Assembly: GCA_022360415.1 (NCBI GenBank)
Contig: JAKSDB010000442.1
Location: 1 to 13,531 of the forward strand
From: Chlorobiales bacterium
GTDB taxonomy: Bacteria; Bacteroidota; Chlorobiia; Chlorobiales; Chlorobiaceae
DNA length: 13,531 bases
Reading direction: 5' to 3'
Each line of letters begins with the position of its first letter. Within the stretch, counting starts at the first letter, position 1. Positions 1 to 7,229 of this stretch are shown here, piece by piece. Below the pieces are notes generated by a model. It saw only the letters and a list, made by a program, of their open reading frames with translations. It was not told the origin of the DNA and searched no databases. The position numbers and the translations under genes are program-made.

Positions 1-476
1 AGATATACCGGATCGGTCCTTCCGGCGTCTTCAGCGGAAAACTCGACATCGTCGGTGAAGGTCTTCGCGAAACGTACGGCATCCACGGCCATTCTGATGA
101 TTGTCCGCTGCTTTTCGGCAAGCGTTTTTCCATAGCGTTCATGGCCGAACTTGCCCATGATATGGATATCCGAGGTGCTGATAAAAGTGTGTATCCTCGG
201 ATATCGCGCACTCTTGAGCGCGTCATGGGCGCTTTTGATATCGTTTTCCACAGCCCTGCTGAGCGCGGCGACAATCTTGCCGGATTCATCGCCGACCTGC
301 CGGACGGCCTCGAACTGAAGCGGGGAAGACGCAGGAAACCCCGCCTCGATGATATCTACATTGAGCTTTTCAAGCTGCCTTGCAATCTCGACCTTTTCCT
401 GCAGGTTCAGAGATGCGCCCGGTGACTGCTCACCGTCTCGCAGGGTCGTGTCAAATATCAATACCTTTTCTTTCAC
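1..476 (-). CDS. leuA: 2-isopropylmalate synthase, N-terminal part (cut by window edge)
   Basis: Condenses acetyl-CoA with 2-oxoisovalerate to 2-isopropylmalate, the committed step of leucine synthesis; cytosolic. About 158 N-terminal residues are visible. Near the start is the HMGL-like barrel motif [16 protein letters not shown], with the metal-binding Asp and the catalytic Arg. Further on come [21 protein letters not shown] and [11 protein letters not shown], which match LeuA better than citramalate or homocitrate synthase. The start is the GTG at 476-474: it gives the usual family N-terminus just before the [11 protein letters not shown] strand, and a shifted GTG upstream runs quickly into a stop. 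It begins 17 nt after the leuB stop, so it is the last visible gene of the ilv-leu operon. No clear Shine-Dalgarno sequence is present. The leucine-feedback C-terminal domain lies outside the window, so feedback sensitivity cannot be judged. Confidence 0.93.
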   Translation of the reverse strand, partial: MKEKVLIFDTTLRDGEQSPGASLNLQEKVEIARQLEKLNVDIIEAGFPASSPLQFEAVRQVGDESGKIVAALSRAVENDIKSAHDALKSARYPRIHTFISTSDIHIMGKFGHERYGKTLAEKQRTIIRMAVDAVRFAKTFTDDVEFSAEDAGRTDPVY

Positions 477-493
477 GCTTCACAGTGCGATGG

Positions 494-1555
494 TTACGAA
501 ACTTCCAGGTTTGCCGTGATGGCATCGGTTATTTCAGTTGTCGATACGACACCCTCGCCGGGATTTGCGATATCGGCAGTACGCATTCCGGACTCGAGTG
601 TCTTTTCAATCGCCATGTAAATATCGCCGGCAATCTCCTGCATGGAAAAACTGTGCTCGAACATCATGGCAACCGAAGCTATTGTTGCTATGGGGTTTGC
701 CATGTTCCGCCCGGCGATATCGGGCGCGCTGCCGTGAATCGGTTCATAGAGCGCATGGCTGCTGCCGATACTTGCCGAAGGAAGCATTCCGAGACTGCCT
801 GTTATCATGCCCGATATGTCACTGAGTATGTCCCCGAAAAGGTTCTTGGTGACGATCACGTCGAACTGCTTCGGGTCACGGACAACCTGCATTGCAGCAT
901 TATCCACATACATGTCGGTCAACTCGACCTCCGGATAGTCCTTGTGCAGGTCATGCACGATGTTTCTCCAGAACTGTGAGCACTCCAGCACGTTTGCCTT
1001 GTCGATGGAAGCAAGCCGCTTTTTGCGTTTCATGGCGGTTTCAAAAGCAAGACGTGCGATTCGATCGACCTCGTATTTTTCGTACACCATGGTATTCCAG
1101 CCCCTGTTGTCGTCATATCCTCTTGGCTGGCCGAAATAAATGCCGCCGGTCAGCTCCCTGATAACCATGAAATCGGTTCCGGAAAGAACATCCGGCTTGA
1201 GTGACGATGCATCGACCAGGGTATCGTATACTTTTGCCGGGCGAAAATTCGCAAAAAGGCCCAATTCCTTGCGGATTCTGAGAAGCGCGGCTTCGGGTTT
1301 TTTCTCGTGCGGCAGATTTTCCCATTTCGGGCCGCCCACTGCGCCGAGCAGAACGGCATCACAGTTTTTGCATGCCTCGAGGGTTTCCTCCGTCAGCATT
1401 TCCCCGTGAACATCGTATGATGCGCCGCCGAAAAGGCGCTCCTCTATCGTTATTTCTAGGCTGTGTTTTTCCTCCAGCGCGTTGATGACCTGTATTGCAC
1501 TGGCGACAACTTCGGGCCCTATGCCGTCGCCCGGTATGGTTACTATCTTGATCAT
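494..1555 (-). CDS. leuB: 3-isopropylmalate dehydrogenase
   Basis: Oxidises 3-isopropylmalate with NAD+ and decarboxylates the product to 2-oxoisocaproate, the keto acid of leucine. The 353-residue length is typical. Visible motifs: the N-terminal IPGDGIGPEV loop; substrate arginines around R95, R105 and R133 (VIRELTGGIYFG, with catalytic Y140); catalytic K186 in SIDKANVL; metal-binding aspartates D218 (YVDNAAMQ), D242 and D246 (LFGDILSD); and the NAD-binding HGSAPDIAG near 274-282, which favours NAD-dependent LeuB over isocitrate dehydrogenase. The ATG at 1555 fits the family N-terminus exactly. The gene starts 10 nt after the ilvC stop in an A-rich stretch without a Shine-Dalgarno sequence, which suggests operon transcription and perhaps leader-independent or coupled initiation. 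leuC and leuD, needed between LeuA and LeuB, are not in the window. Confidence 0.97.
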   Translation of the reverse strand: MIKIVTIPGDGIGPEVVASAIQVINALEEKHSLEITIEERLFGGASYDVHGEMLTEETLEACKNCDAVLLGAVGGPKWENLPHEKKPEAALLRIRKELGLFANFRPAKVYDTLVDASSLKPDVLSGTDFMVIRELTGGIYFGQPRGYDDNRGWNTMVYEKYEVDRIARLAFETAMKRKKRLASIDKANVLECSQFWRNIVHDLHKDYPEVELTDMYVDNAAMQVVRDPKQFDVIVTKNLFGDILSDISGMITGSLGMLPSASIGSSHALYEPIHGSAPDIAGRNMANPIATIASVAMMFEHSFSMQEIAGDIYMAIEKTLESGMRTADIANPGEGVVSTTEITDAITANLEVS

Positions 1556-1565
1556 TGCTTGTTTG

Positions 1566-2558
1566 TTACTTTTTCAGGAGCCAGCTCATCATGTCGCGCA
1601 GTTTTGTGCCGATTTTCTCGATGGGGTGACCGGCATTCGACTCGCGCAGTGTTTTCATGTTAGGGTACCCGGAGTTGCATTCGTCGATGAACTCCCTGGC
1701 AAAACTGCCGTTCTGTACCTCTTCGAGTATTTTTTTCATCTCTGTCTTGACGGCAGGCGTAATGACTCTCGGCCCCCTGGTCATGCCGCCGTACTCGGCG
1801 GTATCGCTGACGGAATAGTTCATCCGGGACAGCCCTCCTTCGTAGTAGAGATCGACAATCAGTTTCAGCTCATGCATGCATTCGAAGTAGGCAAGCTCGG
1901 CCGGATAGCCTCCTTCAACAAGCGTCTCGAACCCGGCCTTGATAAGCTCGGCGGAACCGCCGCAGAGAACAGCCTGTTCGCCGAACAGGTCGGTTTCGGT
2001 TTCGTCCTTGAACGTTGTTTCGATAACACCGGCTTTGGTGCCGCCAAGCCCTTTCGCCCATGCGAGTGCCTGCTGCTTGGTGTCGCCGGTATAGTCCCGG
2101 TAGACCGCGATGAGACAGGGAACTCCGTTACCCTGGGTAAAGGTGCGGCGAACGAGATGACCCGGGCTTTTCGGGGCGATCATCATGACGTTTACAGTTG
2201 CAGGCGGAACAATCTGGCTGTAATGGATATTGAAGCCGTGAGCAAACGCCAAAGTGTTCCCTTCCTCGAGGTTTGGAGCGATTTCCGTTTCATAGATGCT
2301 TTTCTGATACTGGTCAGGGAGAAGGACCATCACGATATCAGCCCACTTTACCGCATCGGCAATGGGATTGACCTCGATCCCCGCCTCCCTCGCTTTAGCG
2401 CACGAGGAACTGTCCGGCCTCAGACCGACACAGACATTCAGCCCGCTTTCCTTGAGGTTCAGGGCGTGAGCGTGCCCCTGGCTTCCGTAGCCGAGTACGG
2501 CGATATTTTTTCCTTGCAGGTATTTCAGATCGGCATCCTGCTCGTAGTAAACGTTCAT
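1566..2558 (-). CDS. ilvC: Ketol-acid reductoisomerase (NADP-type, class I)
   Basis: Mg2+-dependent isomerisation and NAD(P)H reduction of 2-acetolactate (or 2-aceto-2-hydroxybutyrate) to the dihydroxy acid shared by valine, leucine and isoleucine synthesis. At 330 residues it is the short class I form with one knotted C-terminal domain. It shows the Rossmann motif [13 protein letters not shown] (23-35), the cofactor loop GLRPDSSS (45-52) whose serines usually bind the NADPH 2'-phosphate, the catalytic-region AHGFNIHY with H107, and metal ligands D190 and E194 in [14 protein letters not shown]. Later glutamates in the [14 protein letters not shown] segment complete the site. It lies 70 nt after ilvN, the largest gap in the operon, and 10 nt before leuB. 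That gap has no obvious promoter but does hold a GAGGTGCCC motif also seen at the ends of the repeat at 6933-7073. Confidence 0.97.
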   Translation of the reverse strand: MNVYYEQDADLKYLQGKNIAVLGYGSQGHAHALNLKESGLNVCVGLRPDSSSCAKAREAGIEVNPIADAVKWADIVMVLLPDQYQKSIYETEIAPNLEEGNTLAFAHGFNIHYSQIVPPATVNVMMIAPKSPGHLVRRTFTQGNGVPCLIAVYRDYTGDTKQQALAWAKGLGGTKAGVIETTFKDETETDLFGEQAVLCGGSAELIKAGFETLVEGGYPAELAYFECMHELKLIVDLYYEGGLSRMNYSVSDTAEYGGMTRGPRVITPAVKTEMKKILEEVQNGSFAREFIDECNSGYPNMKTLRESNAGHPIEKIGTKLRDMMSWLLKK

Positions 2559-2628
2559 ATGTTTGCGCTTTATTTGATGGGCACCTCAATAAATAGAAGT
2601 TCCCTGTTGTTTAGAAAAAATAACAAAG
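2559..2628 (-). other. ilvN-ilvC intergenic spacer with repeat-like motif
   Basis: This 70-nt gap is AT-rich. Read on the minus strand it contains TTTATTGAGGTGCCC about 25 nt before the ilvC ATG. The GAGGTGCC core with adjacent AT-rich TTTATT resembles the termini of the inverted-repeat element at 6933-7073. It could be a remnant of such an element, or a Shine-Dalgarno-like GAGGTG placed too far from the start. No terminator or convincing promoter is visible. Confidence 0.35.
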
Positions 2629-3108
2629 TCAGCCCTCGCCACGGGTCATGGCGACCGTGCCGGAGCGTGCGATTTCCTTTATGCCGAGAGGCCGGAACAT
2701 GTCAATAGTTGTATTGATTTTGTCCGGTGAACCAACGACCTCAATAGTAATGGATTTTCGTTTGATATCCACGACTTTTGCCTTAAAAACGTCGATCAGC
2801 CCGAAAATCTCCTGTTGCGTCTGTTTGCCCAGCTTCAGAGTCATAAGAAGAAGCTCTCTCGATACGTGCGGCTTGTGCGTCACATCGACAACTTTCAGTG
2901 TGTCGACAAGACGGTTGAGCTGCTTGAGTATCTGGCTTATGATGTTGTCGTCTCCGCTGGTGACAATTGTCATGCGGGATATTTCATTGTCTTCTGTTTC
3001 GCCGATCGAGATGCTTTCAAGGTTGAATCCCCTTGCGCTGAACATTGCGGCAACCCGGTTAAGCGTACCGAATTTGTTTTCGACCAGGACGGATATGATA
3101 TGTTTCAT
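2629..3108 (-). CDS. ilvN: Acetolactate synthase small (regulatory) subunit
   Basis: Regulatory subunit that activates the IlvB catalytic subunit and confers valine feedback inhibition. The 159 residues comprise an N-terminal ACT domain (about 2-77) and a second ACT-like C-terminal domain (about 85-155), the short bacterial IlvH/IlvN form. Residues corresponding to the valine-site positions N11, G14 and N29 of E. coli IlvH are all present here (VENKFGTL, ARGFNLES), so valine sensitivity is predicted by inference. The C-terminal VARSG-type signature appears as IARSGTVAMTRG. It begins 8 nt after the ilvB stop, the usual close pairing of large and small subunits, which favours balanced synthesis. 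Confidence 0.96.
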   Translation of the reverse strand: MKHIISVLVENKFGTLNRVAAMFSARGFNLESISIGETEDNEISRMTIVTSGDDNIISQILKQLNRLVDTLKVVDVTHKPHVSRELLLMTLKLGKQTQQEIFGLIDVFKAKVVDIKRKSITIEVVGSPDKINTTIDMFRPLGIKEIARSGTVAMTRGEG

Positions 3109-3116
3109 AGCTTTTC

Positions 3117-4838
3117 TTATACCATTGTTTTAGGGTTCAGCCTTTCAAAAAGCATTTCCGAAATCGATGCCCCTGCAGGTACCATGGGAAAAACCATATC
3201 TTTTTTAATGACCTTGAACTCGACAAGGACAGGCCCTTCGTTATAGTCGAGCGCTTTTTTTATGGCGCGTTTCGCATCAGCCGGGTTGGCTGCGCTGTAA
3301 GCCTTGACACCGAACGCTTCGGCAACCCGGGCAAAATCGGGGTTGCTCTGCTGCAGGTCGGTAAAGGAGTATTTTTCCTTATGAAAAAGCTCCTGCCACT
3401 GGCGTACCATGCCGAGGAAGTTGTTGTTGATCAGGAATAGCTTGACAGGTACTTTGTAGTGAACTGCCGTGACAAGCTCCTGAATATTCATCATGAACCC
3501 GCCGTCACCGCAAAAGAGAATAACCGGTCTGTCCTTGATGCCGAAAGCGGCCCCGATGGCAGCAGGAAGACCGTAGCCCATCGTTCCGAGCCCGCCGCTT
3601 GTGATGATCGAGCGCGGATTGGCGAACTTGTAGTACTGGGCGGTCCACATCTGGTGCTGCCCGACATCGGTTGCGACGACCGCGTTTCCTTCCGTCTGCC
3701 GGGAAACCTCATCGATAACGAACTCGGTTTTAAGCGTTTTTTCGTCGTTCGTATAGCTAAGCGGACACTCTTTCTGCCACTCGGCGATCTGTTCAAGCCA
3801 GGGCTTACGGTTTTCCCTTGTTTCGGGAGTCGCCTTGAGGACGCCTTCAAGGAAGTGCCGCGAATCTCCGACTACAGGGAGATCAACCCTAACGTTTTTA
3901 TCTATGTTTGTCGGGTCGATGTCGTTGTGGATTTTGTACGCATGGGTTGCAAACGTATCGACCTTGCCGGTTACCCTGTCGTCAAACCTTGCTCCGACGG
4001 AAATCAGAAGGTCGCAGTTGTTGACTGCCTGGTTGGCCCAGAAAGTCCCATGCATCCCGAGCATTCCCATGCTCAGCGGATGGTTGCCCGGAAACGCTCC
4101 AAGACCCTGCAAGGTCATGGTTACAGGTATGTCCTGTTCAACGGCAAGTTTTCTGAGGGCGTCGGAGGCTCCTGAAGCAATGACGCCCCCGCCGACATAG
4201 AGAAGGGGACGTTTTGCCTTCGCCATGATATTCGCGGCTTTTTTTATCTGGTTTTCATGTCCCCTGACTGTTGGTTTGAACCCGCGGATATCAACCGTTT
4301 TCGGCCAGTGAAAGACGCACTCCGAGTTCAGAACGTCTTTTGGCAGATCAACAAGGACCGGCCCGGGTCTTCCCTGAGTGGCAAGGTAAAATGCCTTTCT
4401 TATCGTGGTCGCAAGGTCCTTGACATCCTTGACCAGAAAATTGTGCTTTGTTATGGGGCGGGTGATCCCGACAATATCGGCTTCCTGGAACGCATCGTTG
4501 CCGATAAGAGCGCTCGGAACCTGCCCGGTGAAAACAACCAGCGGGGAAGAGTCCATATAGGCGTTGGATATTCCGGTAACCGTATTGGTGGCACCCGGTC
4601 CCGACGTGACCAGAACGACTCCCGGCTTGCCGGTTGCCCGGGCGTAACCTTCCGCCATATGAGTGGCGCCCTGTTCATGGCGTACAAGGATGTGCTTGAT
4701 GTCCTCGATGTCATAAAGGGTTTCGTATACTTTCAGGAGCGCGCCTCCGGGATAGCCGAAAATGTAGTCAACTTTTTCCCTGCGTAAACATTCAAAGAAG
4801 ATTTCTGAGCCATTCATTTTTTGGCCGGATCTATGCAT
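3117..4838 (-). CDS. ilvB: Acetolactate synthase large (catalytic) subunit
   Basis: ThDP-, FAD- and Mg-dependent condensation of two pyruvates (or pyruvate plus 2-oxobutyrate), the first common step of branched-chain synthesis. The 573 residues show the three ThDP-enzyme domains: the PYR domain with [10 protein letters not shown] and catalytic E55 in [18 protein letters not shown]; the central FAD domain with LLYVGGGV and [14 protein letters not shown]; and the PP domain with the ThDP motif GDGGFMMN (444-451) ending at the Asn run near 471. These features separate an anabolic AHAS from pyruvate oxidase or a catabolic ALS. The start is uncertain. The ATG at 4838 gives MHRSGQK before the family-typical [11 protein letters not shown], and the internal ATG at 4817 matches most homologues as I recall them. 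Neither has a clear Shine-Dalgarno sequence. The gap to the ilvD stop is 20 nt (41 nt if the second start is used). Confidence 0.97.
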   Translation of the reverse strand: MHRSGQKMNGSEIFFECLRREKVDYIFGYPGGALLKVYETLYDIEDIKHILVRHEQGATHMAEGYARATGKPGVVLVTSGPGATNTVTGISNAYMDSSPLVVFTGQVPSALIGNDAFQEADIVGITRPITKHNFLVKDVKDLATTIRKAFYLATQGRPGPVLVDLPKDVLNSECVFHWPKTVDIRGFKPTVRGHENQIKKAANIMAKAKRPLLYVGGGVIASGASDALRKLAVEQDIPVTMTLQGLGAFPGNHPLSMGMLGMHGTFWANQAVNNCDLLISVGARFDDRVTGKVDTFATHAYKIHNDIDPTNIDKNVRVDLPVVGDSRHFLEGVLKATPETRENRKPWLEQIAEWQKECPLSYTNDEKTLKTEFVIDEVSRQTEGNAVVATDVGQHQMWTAQYYKFANPRSIITSGGLGTMGYGLPAAIGAAFGIKDRPVILFCGDGGFMMNIQELVTAVHYKVPVKLFLINNNFLGMVRQWQELFHKEKYSFTDLQQSNPDFARVAEAFGVKAYSAANPADAKRAIKKALDYNEGPVLVEFKVIKKDMVFPMVPAGASISEMLFERLNPKTMV

Positions 4839-4858
4839 GGGTCATTGTTAGTTTAGTG

Positions 4859-6544
4859 TTAACAAACAGGGTTTCGTAAAATCGCTCCGGTGTTTGCCGA
4901 CGTAACCATTTGAGAGTAACGCGCAAGATATCCCCTGGTGATTTTCGGAGTGAATGCCGGAAGCTCCGCCAGTCTTTTTTCAATTGTTTCATCGGACAGA
5001 TCTGCCGAAAGCACCCTGTTCGGCAGGTCAATGGTAATCATGTCGCCATTGCGAAGAGCCGCTATCGGCCCTTTCTCGGCTGCTTCCGGCGACACATGGC
5101 CTACACAGGCTCCCCGCGATCCTCCGGAGAAACGTCCGTCGGTTATCAGGGCAACGGAATCACCGAGACCGCGTCCCATGATCGCACTGGTAGGGGAGAG
5201 CATTTCGGGCATTCCCGGGCCCCCTTTCGGTCCTTCATAGCGGATGACTACAACGTCACCTGCAACCACCTCTCCATTCATGATGCCTTTAATGGCGTCA
5301 TCCTGGCATTCATAGACTTTTGCTGGGCCGGTATGACACATCATCGATTCGTTGACCGCTCCGGTTTTTACAACTGCGCCTTCCGGTGCGAGGCTTCCGT
5401 AAAGCACCGCAAGTCCGCCTGTACGCGAGTAGGGCGAATCGATTGTGCGAATGACCGAGGGGTCATGTACAACAGCGTCCCTTATGTTTTCCCCGAGCGT
5501 TTTGCCTGTAACGGTCGGTCTTGTCAGGTCGAGCAGTCCGTCGATCTTCGAAAGTTCCTTCAGTATGGCCGAAATGCCGCCTGCACGGTTGACATCCTCG
5601 ATATGGACATCCGATGTTGCAGGGCTGACCTTGCAGATATAGGGCGTTTTCGATGAAAGGTCGTTGAGCTCGGAAAAATCAAACGATACCTCGGCTTCAT
5701 TGGCAATCGCCAGGGTATGCAGGATCGTGTTCGTGCTTCCTCCCATTGCAAAATCAAGCGCGAAAGCGTTGAGCAGTGATTCCCTTGAAAGGATGTCGCG
5801 CGGTTTGATGTCTTTTTCGACCAGGTCAATAATGCGCCTGGACGCTTTCCTGACAAGCTCCTCTCTTCCGGGATCGATCGCAAGTACCGTTCCGTTACCC
5901 GGAAGCGCGAAGCCAAGAGCTTCACAAAGGCAGTTCATGGAGTTTGCCGTAAACATGCCTGAACAGGAGCCGCAGGTCGGACATGCATGGTCTTCCAGGA
6001 CGGCAAGCTCCTCATCGCTGATTTCGCCTGTACTGTGGCGTCCTACAGCCTCGAAAACCGAGATCAGGTCGACGGTTTCCCCCGACGGCGTACAGCCTTT
6101 TTTCATCGGGCCGCCGGAGACAAAGATTGCCGGTATGTTCATGCGGGCTGCCGCCATCATCATTCCTGGCGTTATCTTGTCGCAGTTCGGGATACAGACA
6201 AGACCGTCGAGACGGTGAGCCTGGGTGACCGTTTCCACACTGTCGGCTATCAATTCCCGGCTCGCAAGAGAGTAGCGCATGCCGATATGTCCCATGGCAA
6301 TGCCGTCGCAGACGCCGATGGTGTTGAATTCAAACGGGATTCCGCCGGCTTTTTTTATCTCTTCCCTTGCGACCTGTCCCAGTTTCTGCAAATGGGTGTG
6401 GCCGGGGATGAGCTCTGTGAACGAGTTACAGATGCCGATGAAAGGTTTCCTGAAATCATCGTTTGATGCAATGGCTCCTGTGGCTTTCAAAAGACTTCTG
6501 TGAGGAGCTTTTTCAAAACCCTTTTTAATGGTATCAGATCTCAT
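4859..6544 (-). CDS. ilvD: Dihydroxy-acid dehydratase
   Basis: Iron-sulfur and Mg-dependent dehydration of 2,3-dihydroxy acids to 2-oxoisovalerate and 2-oxo-3-methylvalerate. The 561-residue length is typical of IlvD. Cluster and metal residues are visible in order: VCDGIAMGH (C79, D80), [11 protein letters not shown] (C121, D122, K123) and [20 protein letters not shown] (C194 as the third conserved Cys). The C-terminal region has [19 protein letters not shown] and [14 protein letters not shown], also characteristic. The sugar-acid dehydratase Edd shares the fold, but the operon context points to IlvD. It is the first structural gene of the operon. Its ATG has no Shine-Dalgarno sequence of its own; a nine-codon ORF with a good one overlaps the start. 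The 5' leader carries the putative Ile/Leu/Val attenuator. Confidence 0.97.
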   Translation of the reverse strand: MRSDTIKKGFEKAPHRSLLKATGAIASNDDFRKPFIGICNSFTELIPGHTHLQKLGQVAREEIKKAGGIPFEFNTIGVCDGIAMGHIGMRYSLASRELIADSVETVTQAHRLDGLVCIPNCDKITPGMMMAAARMNIPAIFVSGGPMKKGCTPSGETVDLISVFEAVGRHSTGEISDEELAVLEDHACPTCGSCSGMFTANSMNCLCEALGFALPGNGTVLAIDPGREELVRKASRRIIDLVEKDIKPRDILSRESLLNAFALDFAMGGSTNTILHTLAIANEAEVSFDFSELNDLSSKTPYICKVSPATSDVHIEDVNRAGGISAILKELSKIDGLLDLTRPTVTGKTLGENIRDAVVHDPSVIRTIDSPYSRTGGLAVLYGSLAPEGAVVKTGAVNESMMCHTGPAKVYECQDDAIKGIMNGEVVAGDVVVIRYEGPKGGPGMPEMLSPTSAIMGRGLGDSVALITDGRFSGGSRGACVGHVSPEAAEKGPIAALRNGDMITIDLPNRVLSADLSDETIEKRLAELPAFTPKITRGYLARYSQMVTSANTGAILRNPVC

Positions 6545-6563
6545 TAACGGTAAATTTTGTCAT
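6534..6563 (-). CDS. Nine-codon ORF overlapping the ilvD start (possible coupling ORF)
   Basis: On the minus strand the purine-rich GGGGAAAGGA (6579-6570) sits six bases before an ATG at 6563 that opens MTKFTVNEI and stops at TGA 6536-6534, overlapping the ilvD ATG (6544) in another frame. ilvD itself lacks a recognisable ribosome binding site. Ribosomes loading on this mini-ORF and re-initiating would explain how ilvD is translated. This is inference; the ORF could be chance. Confidence 0.3.
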   Translation of the reverse strand: MTKFTVNEI

Positions 6564-6564
6564 T

Positions 6565-6711
6565 AAAAATCCTTTCCCCGGGAGCACCGTTCCCAAGGCC
6601 AACGAAAGAATTTTTGTCAAAAACGAGGAGAATTGGACCAGGGATCGGAGCGACGTCAGGGCACAAGAATGCCCACCTGTAGAATAATCACAGGCACAAG
6701 AATTCCGATCC
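6565..6711 (-). promoter_or_regulatory. Putative branched-chain amino acid attenuator (segments 1-4)
   Basis: Read on the minus strand. Segment 1 is GGATCGGA (6711-6704), inside the Ile/Leu/Val codons of the leader peptide. Segment 2 is TCCGATCCC (6649-6641), just after the peptide stop. Segment 3 is CCTTGGGAACGG (6598-6587) and segment 4 is TCCCGGGG (6583-6576). Segments 1 and 2 pair perfectly over 8 bp, enclosing two small hairpins (CCTGT/ACAGG and GGGCA/TGCCC). CCGATCCC of segment 2 pairs with GGGAACGG of segment 3 at 7 of 8 positions. CCTTGGGA pairs with TCCCGGGG over 8 bp, two of them G-U, with a 7-nt loop, and a run of five T follows at 6569-6565. A ribosome stalled on the control codons would cover segment 1 and free 2:3; one at the stop codon would cover segment 2 and permit 3:4. 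The T run is short and 6 nt from the stem, so translational rather than transcriptional control remains possible. Confidence 0.72.
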
Positions 6712-6775
6712 TGCAAATGAGGGTGCCGGCTGATTTGCCGAACATGTTTTTTTTCCCGGCGCCGAATCGGGCCAT
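6656..6775 (-). CDS. Ile/Leu/Val-rich leader peptide of the ilv-leu operon (39 aa)
   Basis: A 39-residue ORF on the minus strand, ATG at 6775 and TGA at 6658-6656, preceded by AAAGGG (6785-6780), one of the better Shine-Dalgarno matches in this operon. Residues 19-39 contain 6 Ile, 4 Leu and 4 Val. The peptide GILVP occurs twice (24-28 and 35-39), with VIILQV between, and an exact 11-nt direct repeat (ATTCTTGTGCC, at 6703-6693 and 6670-6660) underlies it. This composition is what is known of control peptides upstream of ilv operons in enteric bacteria, such as E. coli ilvL. It lies 111 nt before ilvD and overlaps segment 1 of the RNA switch. The N-terminal half is basic and glycine-rich with no recognised domain. 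A second in-frame ATG at 6745 would give a 29-residue peptide that keeps all control codons. A stable product with its own function cannot be excluded. Confidence 0.75.
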   Translation of the reverse strand: MARFGAGKKNMFGKSAGTLICRIGILVPVIILQVGILVP

Positions 6776-6880
6776 AACGCCCTTTATGCTTCGTGAGCCG
6801 TTGCCGCTATGTTGGTAACATTCAGGCATTCAGGTGAAAACAATTTTAAGCGATAAAAAAACGATACACGTTGTGCTGCA

Positions 6881-6909
6881 AATATAGCTTTTCCTTTCTT
6901 GTAAAGCAA
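6881..6909 (-). promoter_or_regulatory. Candidate sigma-70-type promoter of the ilv-leu operon
   Basis: On the minus strand, TTGCTT (6909-6904) and TATATT (6886-6881) are separated by 17 nt. The -10 matches consensus at five of six positions, the -35 at three. Transcription from about 6874 would give a leader of about 330 nt that contains the 39-residue peptide and the attenuator. A weaker alternative pair, TTGCAG and TTTTAT with 17-nt spacing, lies just downstream. Confidence 0.45.
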
Positions 6910-6928
6910 GTATGTGATGAAAGGAAAA
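6889..6928. promoter_or_regulatory. 10-bp inverted repeat around the ilv promoter -35 (possible operator)
   Basis: TTTTCCTTTC at 6889-6898 and its exact reverse complement GAAAGGAAAA at 6919-6928 are separated by 20 bp. One arm lies within the -35/-10 spacer of the candidate promoter and the other just upstream of its -35. This placement suits a dimeric repressor site or a hairpin. The arms are AT-rich, so chance is not excluded. Confidence 0.4.
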
Positions 6929-6932
6929 TTAA

Positions 6933-7073
6933 GGCACCTCTCTTTATTTATTCCGCGGTTCGATTGCATCGTTAAGCAGTGCTCGAAATCCTCATGTACT
7001 CCGCGTACACTCCGGTTTCTCCGGCTCCGTTCGCCTTGCACTTGAATCGTTCATGACAATAAATAAAGGTGCC
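6933..7073. repeat. MITE-like intergenic element with terminal inverted repeats
   Basis: The left end GGCACCTCTCTTTATTTATT (6933-6952) and the right end AATAAATAAAGGTGCC (7058-7073) are inverted copies that differ only by an extra TCTC in the left one. The roughly 105-bp interior has no sensible ORF, contains four CTCCG words and a small hairpin TGTAC-TCCGC-GTACA (6995-7009). Its composition differs from the flanking AT-rich DNA. It looks like a non-autonomous mobile or structured repeat inserted between the divergent promoters. No clear target-site duplication is visible. Copy number elsewhere cannot be seen from this window. Confidence 0.6.
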
Positions 7074-7166
7074 CATTATATAGTAATCATGATTGTAATA
7101 GAGAAAGAGGCAATACTTCCGTTTGTTTATTCTTTTTTGTGAATGCAGCTTTCTCCGGCTGTTTTT

Positions 7167-7194
7167 TTGCCGTATTTTGCGTTAGTTATATACT
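7167..7194 (+). promoter_or_regulatory. Candidate promoter of the kinase/DUF92 fusion gene
   Basis: TTGCCG (7167-7172) and TATACT (7189-7194) are spaced by 16 nt; the -10 matches at five of six positions. Transcription would start near 7201, about 30 nt before the ATG at 7230. No clear Shine-Dalgarno sequence lies between. Confidence 0.4.
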
Positions 7195-7229
7195 TTCCTG
7201 AACAGATCTGATAACCGAATATTTGCACT

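Noticed and set aside
1482..2708. Long plus-strand open frame (over 400 codons) across leuB, ilvC and ilvN
   Set aside because: It is antisense to three genes with complete family motifs, and its translation shows no domain or motif of its own.
3459..4787. Plus-strand open frames opposite ilvB
   Set aside because: Shadow frames of a clear acetolactate synthase; no plausible start context or protein features.
4910..6466. Several plus-strand open frames opposite ilvD
   Set aside because: Antisense to a fully motif-supported dehydratase; the translations have odd composition and no recognisable domains.
6745..6758. Run of eight A in the leader peptide as a programmed slippage site
   Set aside because: The zero frame alone gives the complete Ile/Leu/Val-rich peptide with a well-placed stop, so no frameshift is needed.
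6784..7041. Minus-strand 85-codon ORF spanning the inverted-repeat element
   Set aside because: Most of it lies in the repeat interior and the promoter region of the ilv operon; basic, low-information translation without a domain.
7146..7168. CAGC/GCTG hairpin followed by seven T, looking like a terminator
   Set aside because: The stem is only 4 bp, no plus-strand gene precedes it, and the T run overlaps the -35 of the candidate promoter for the next gene.
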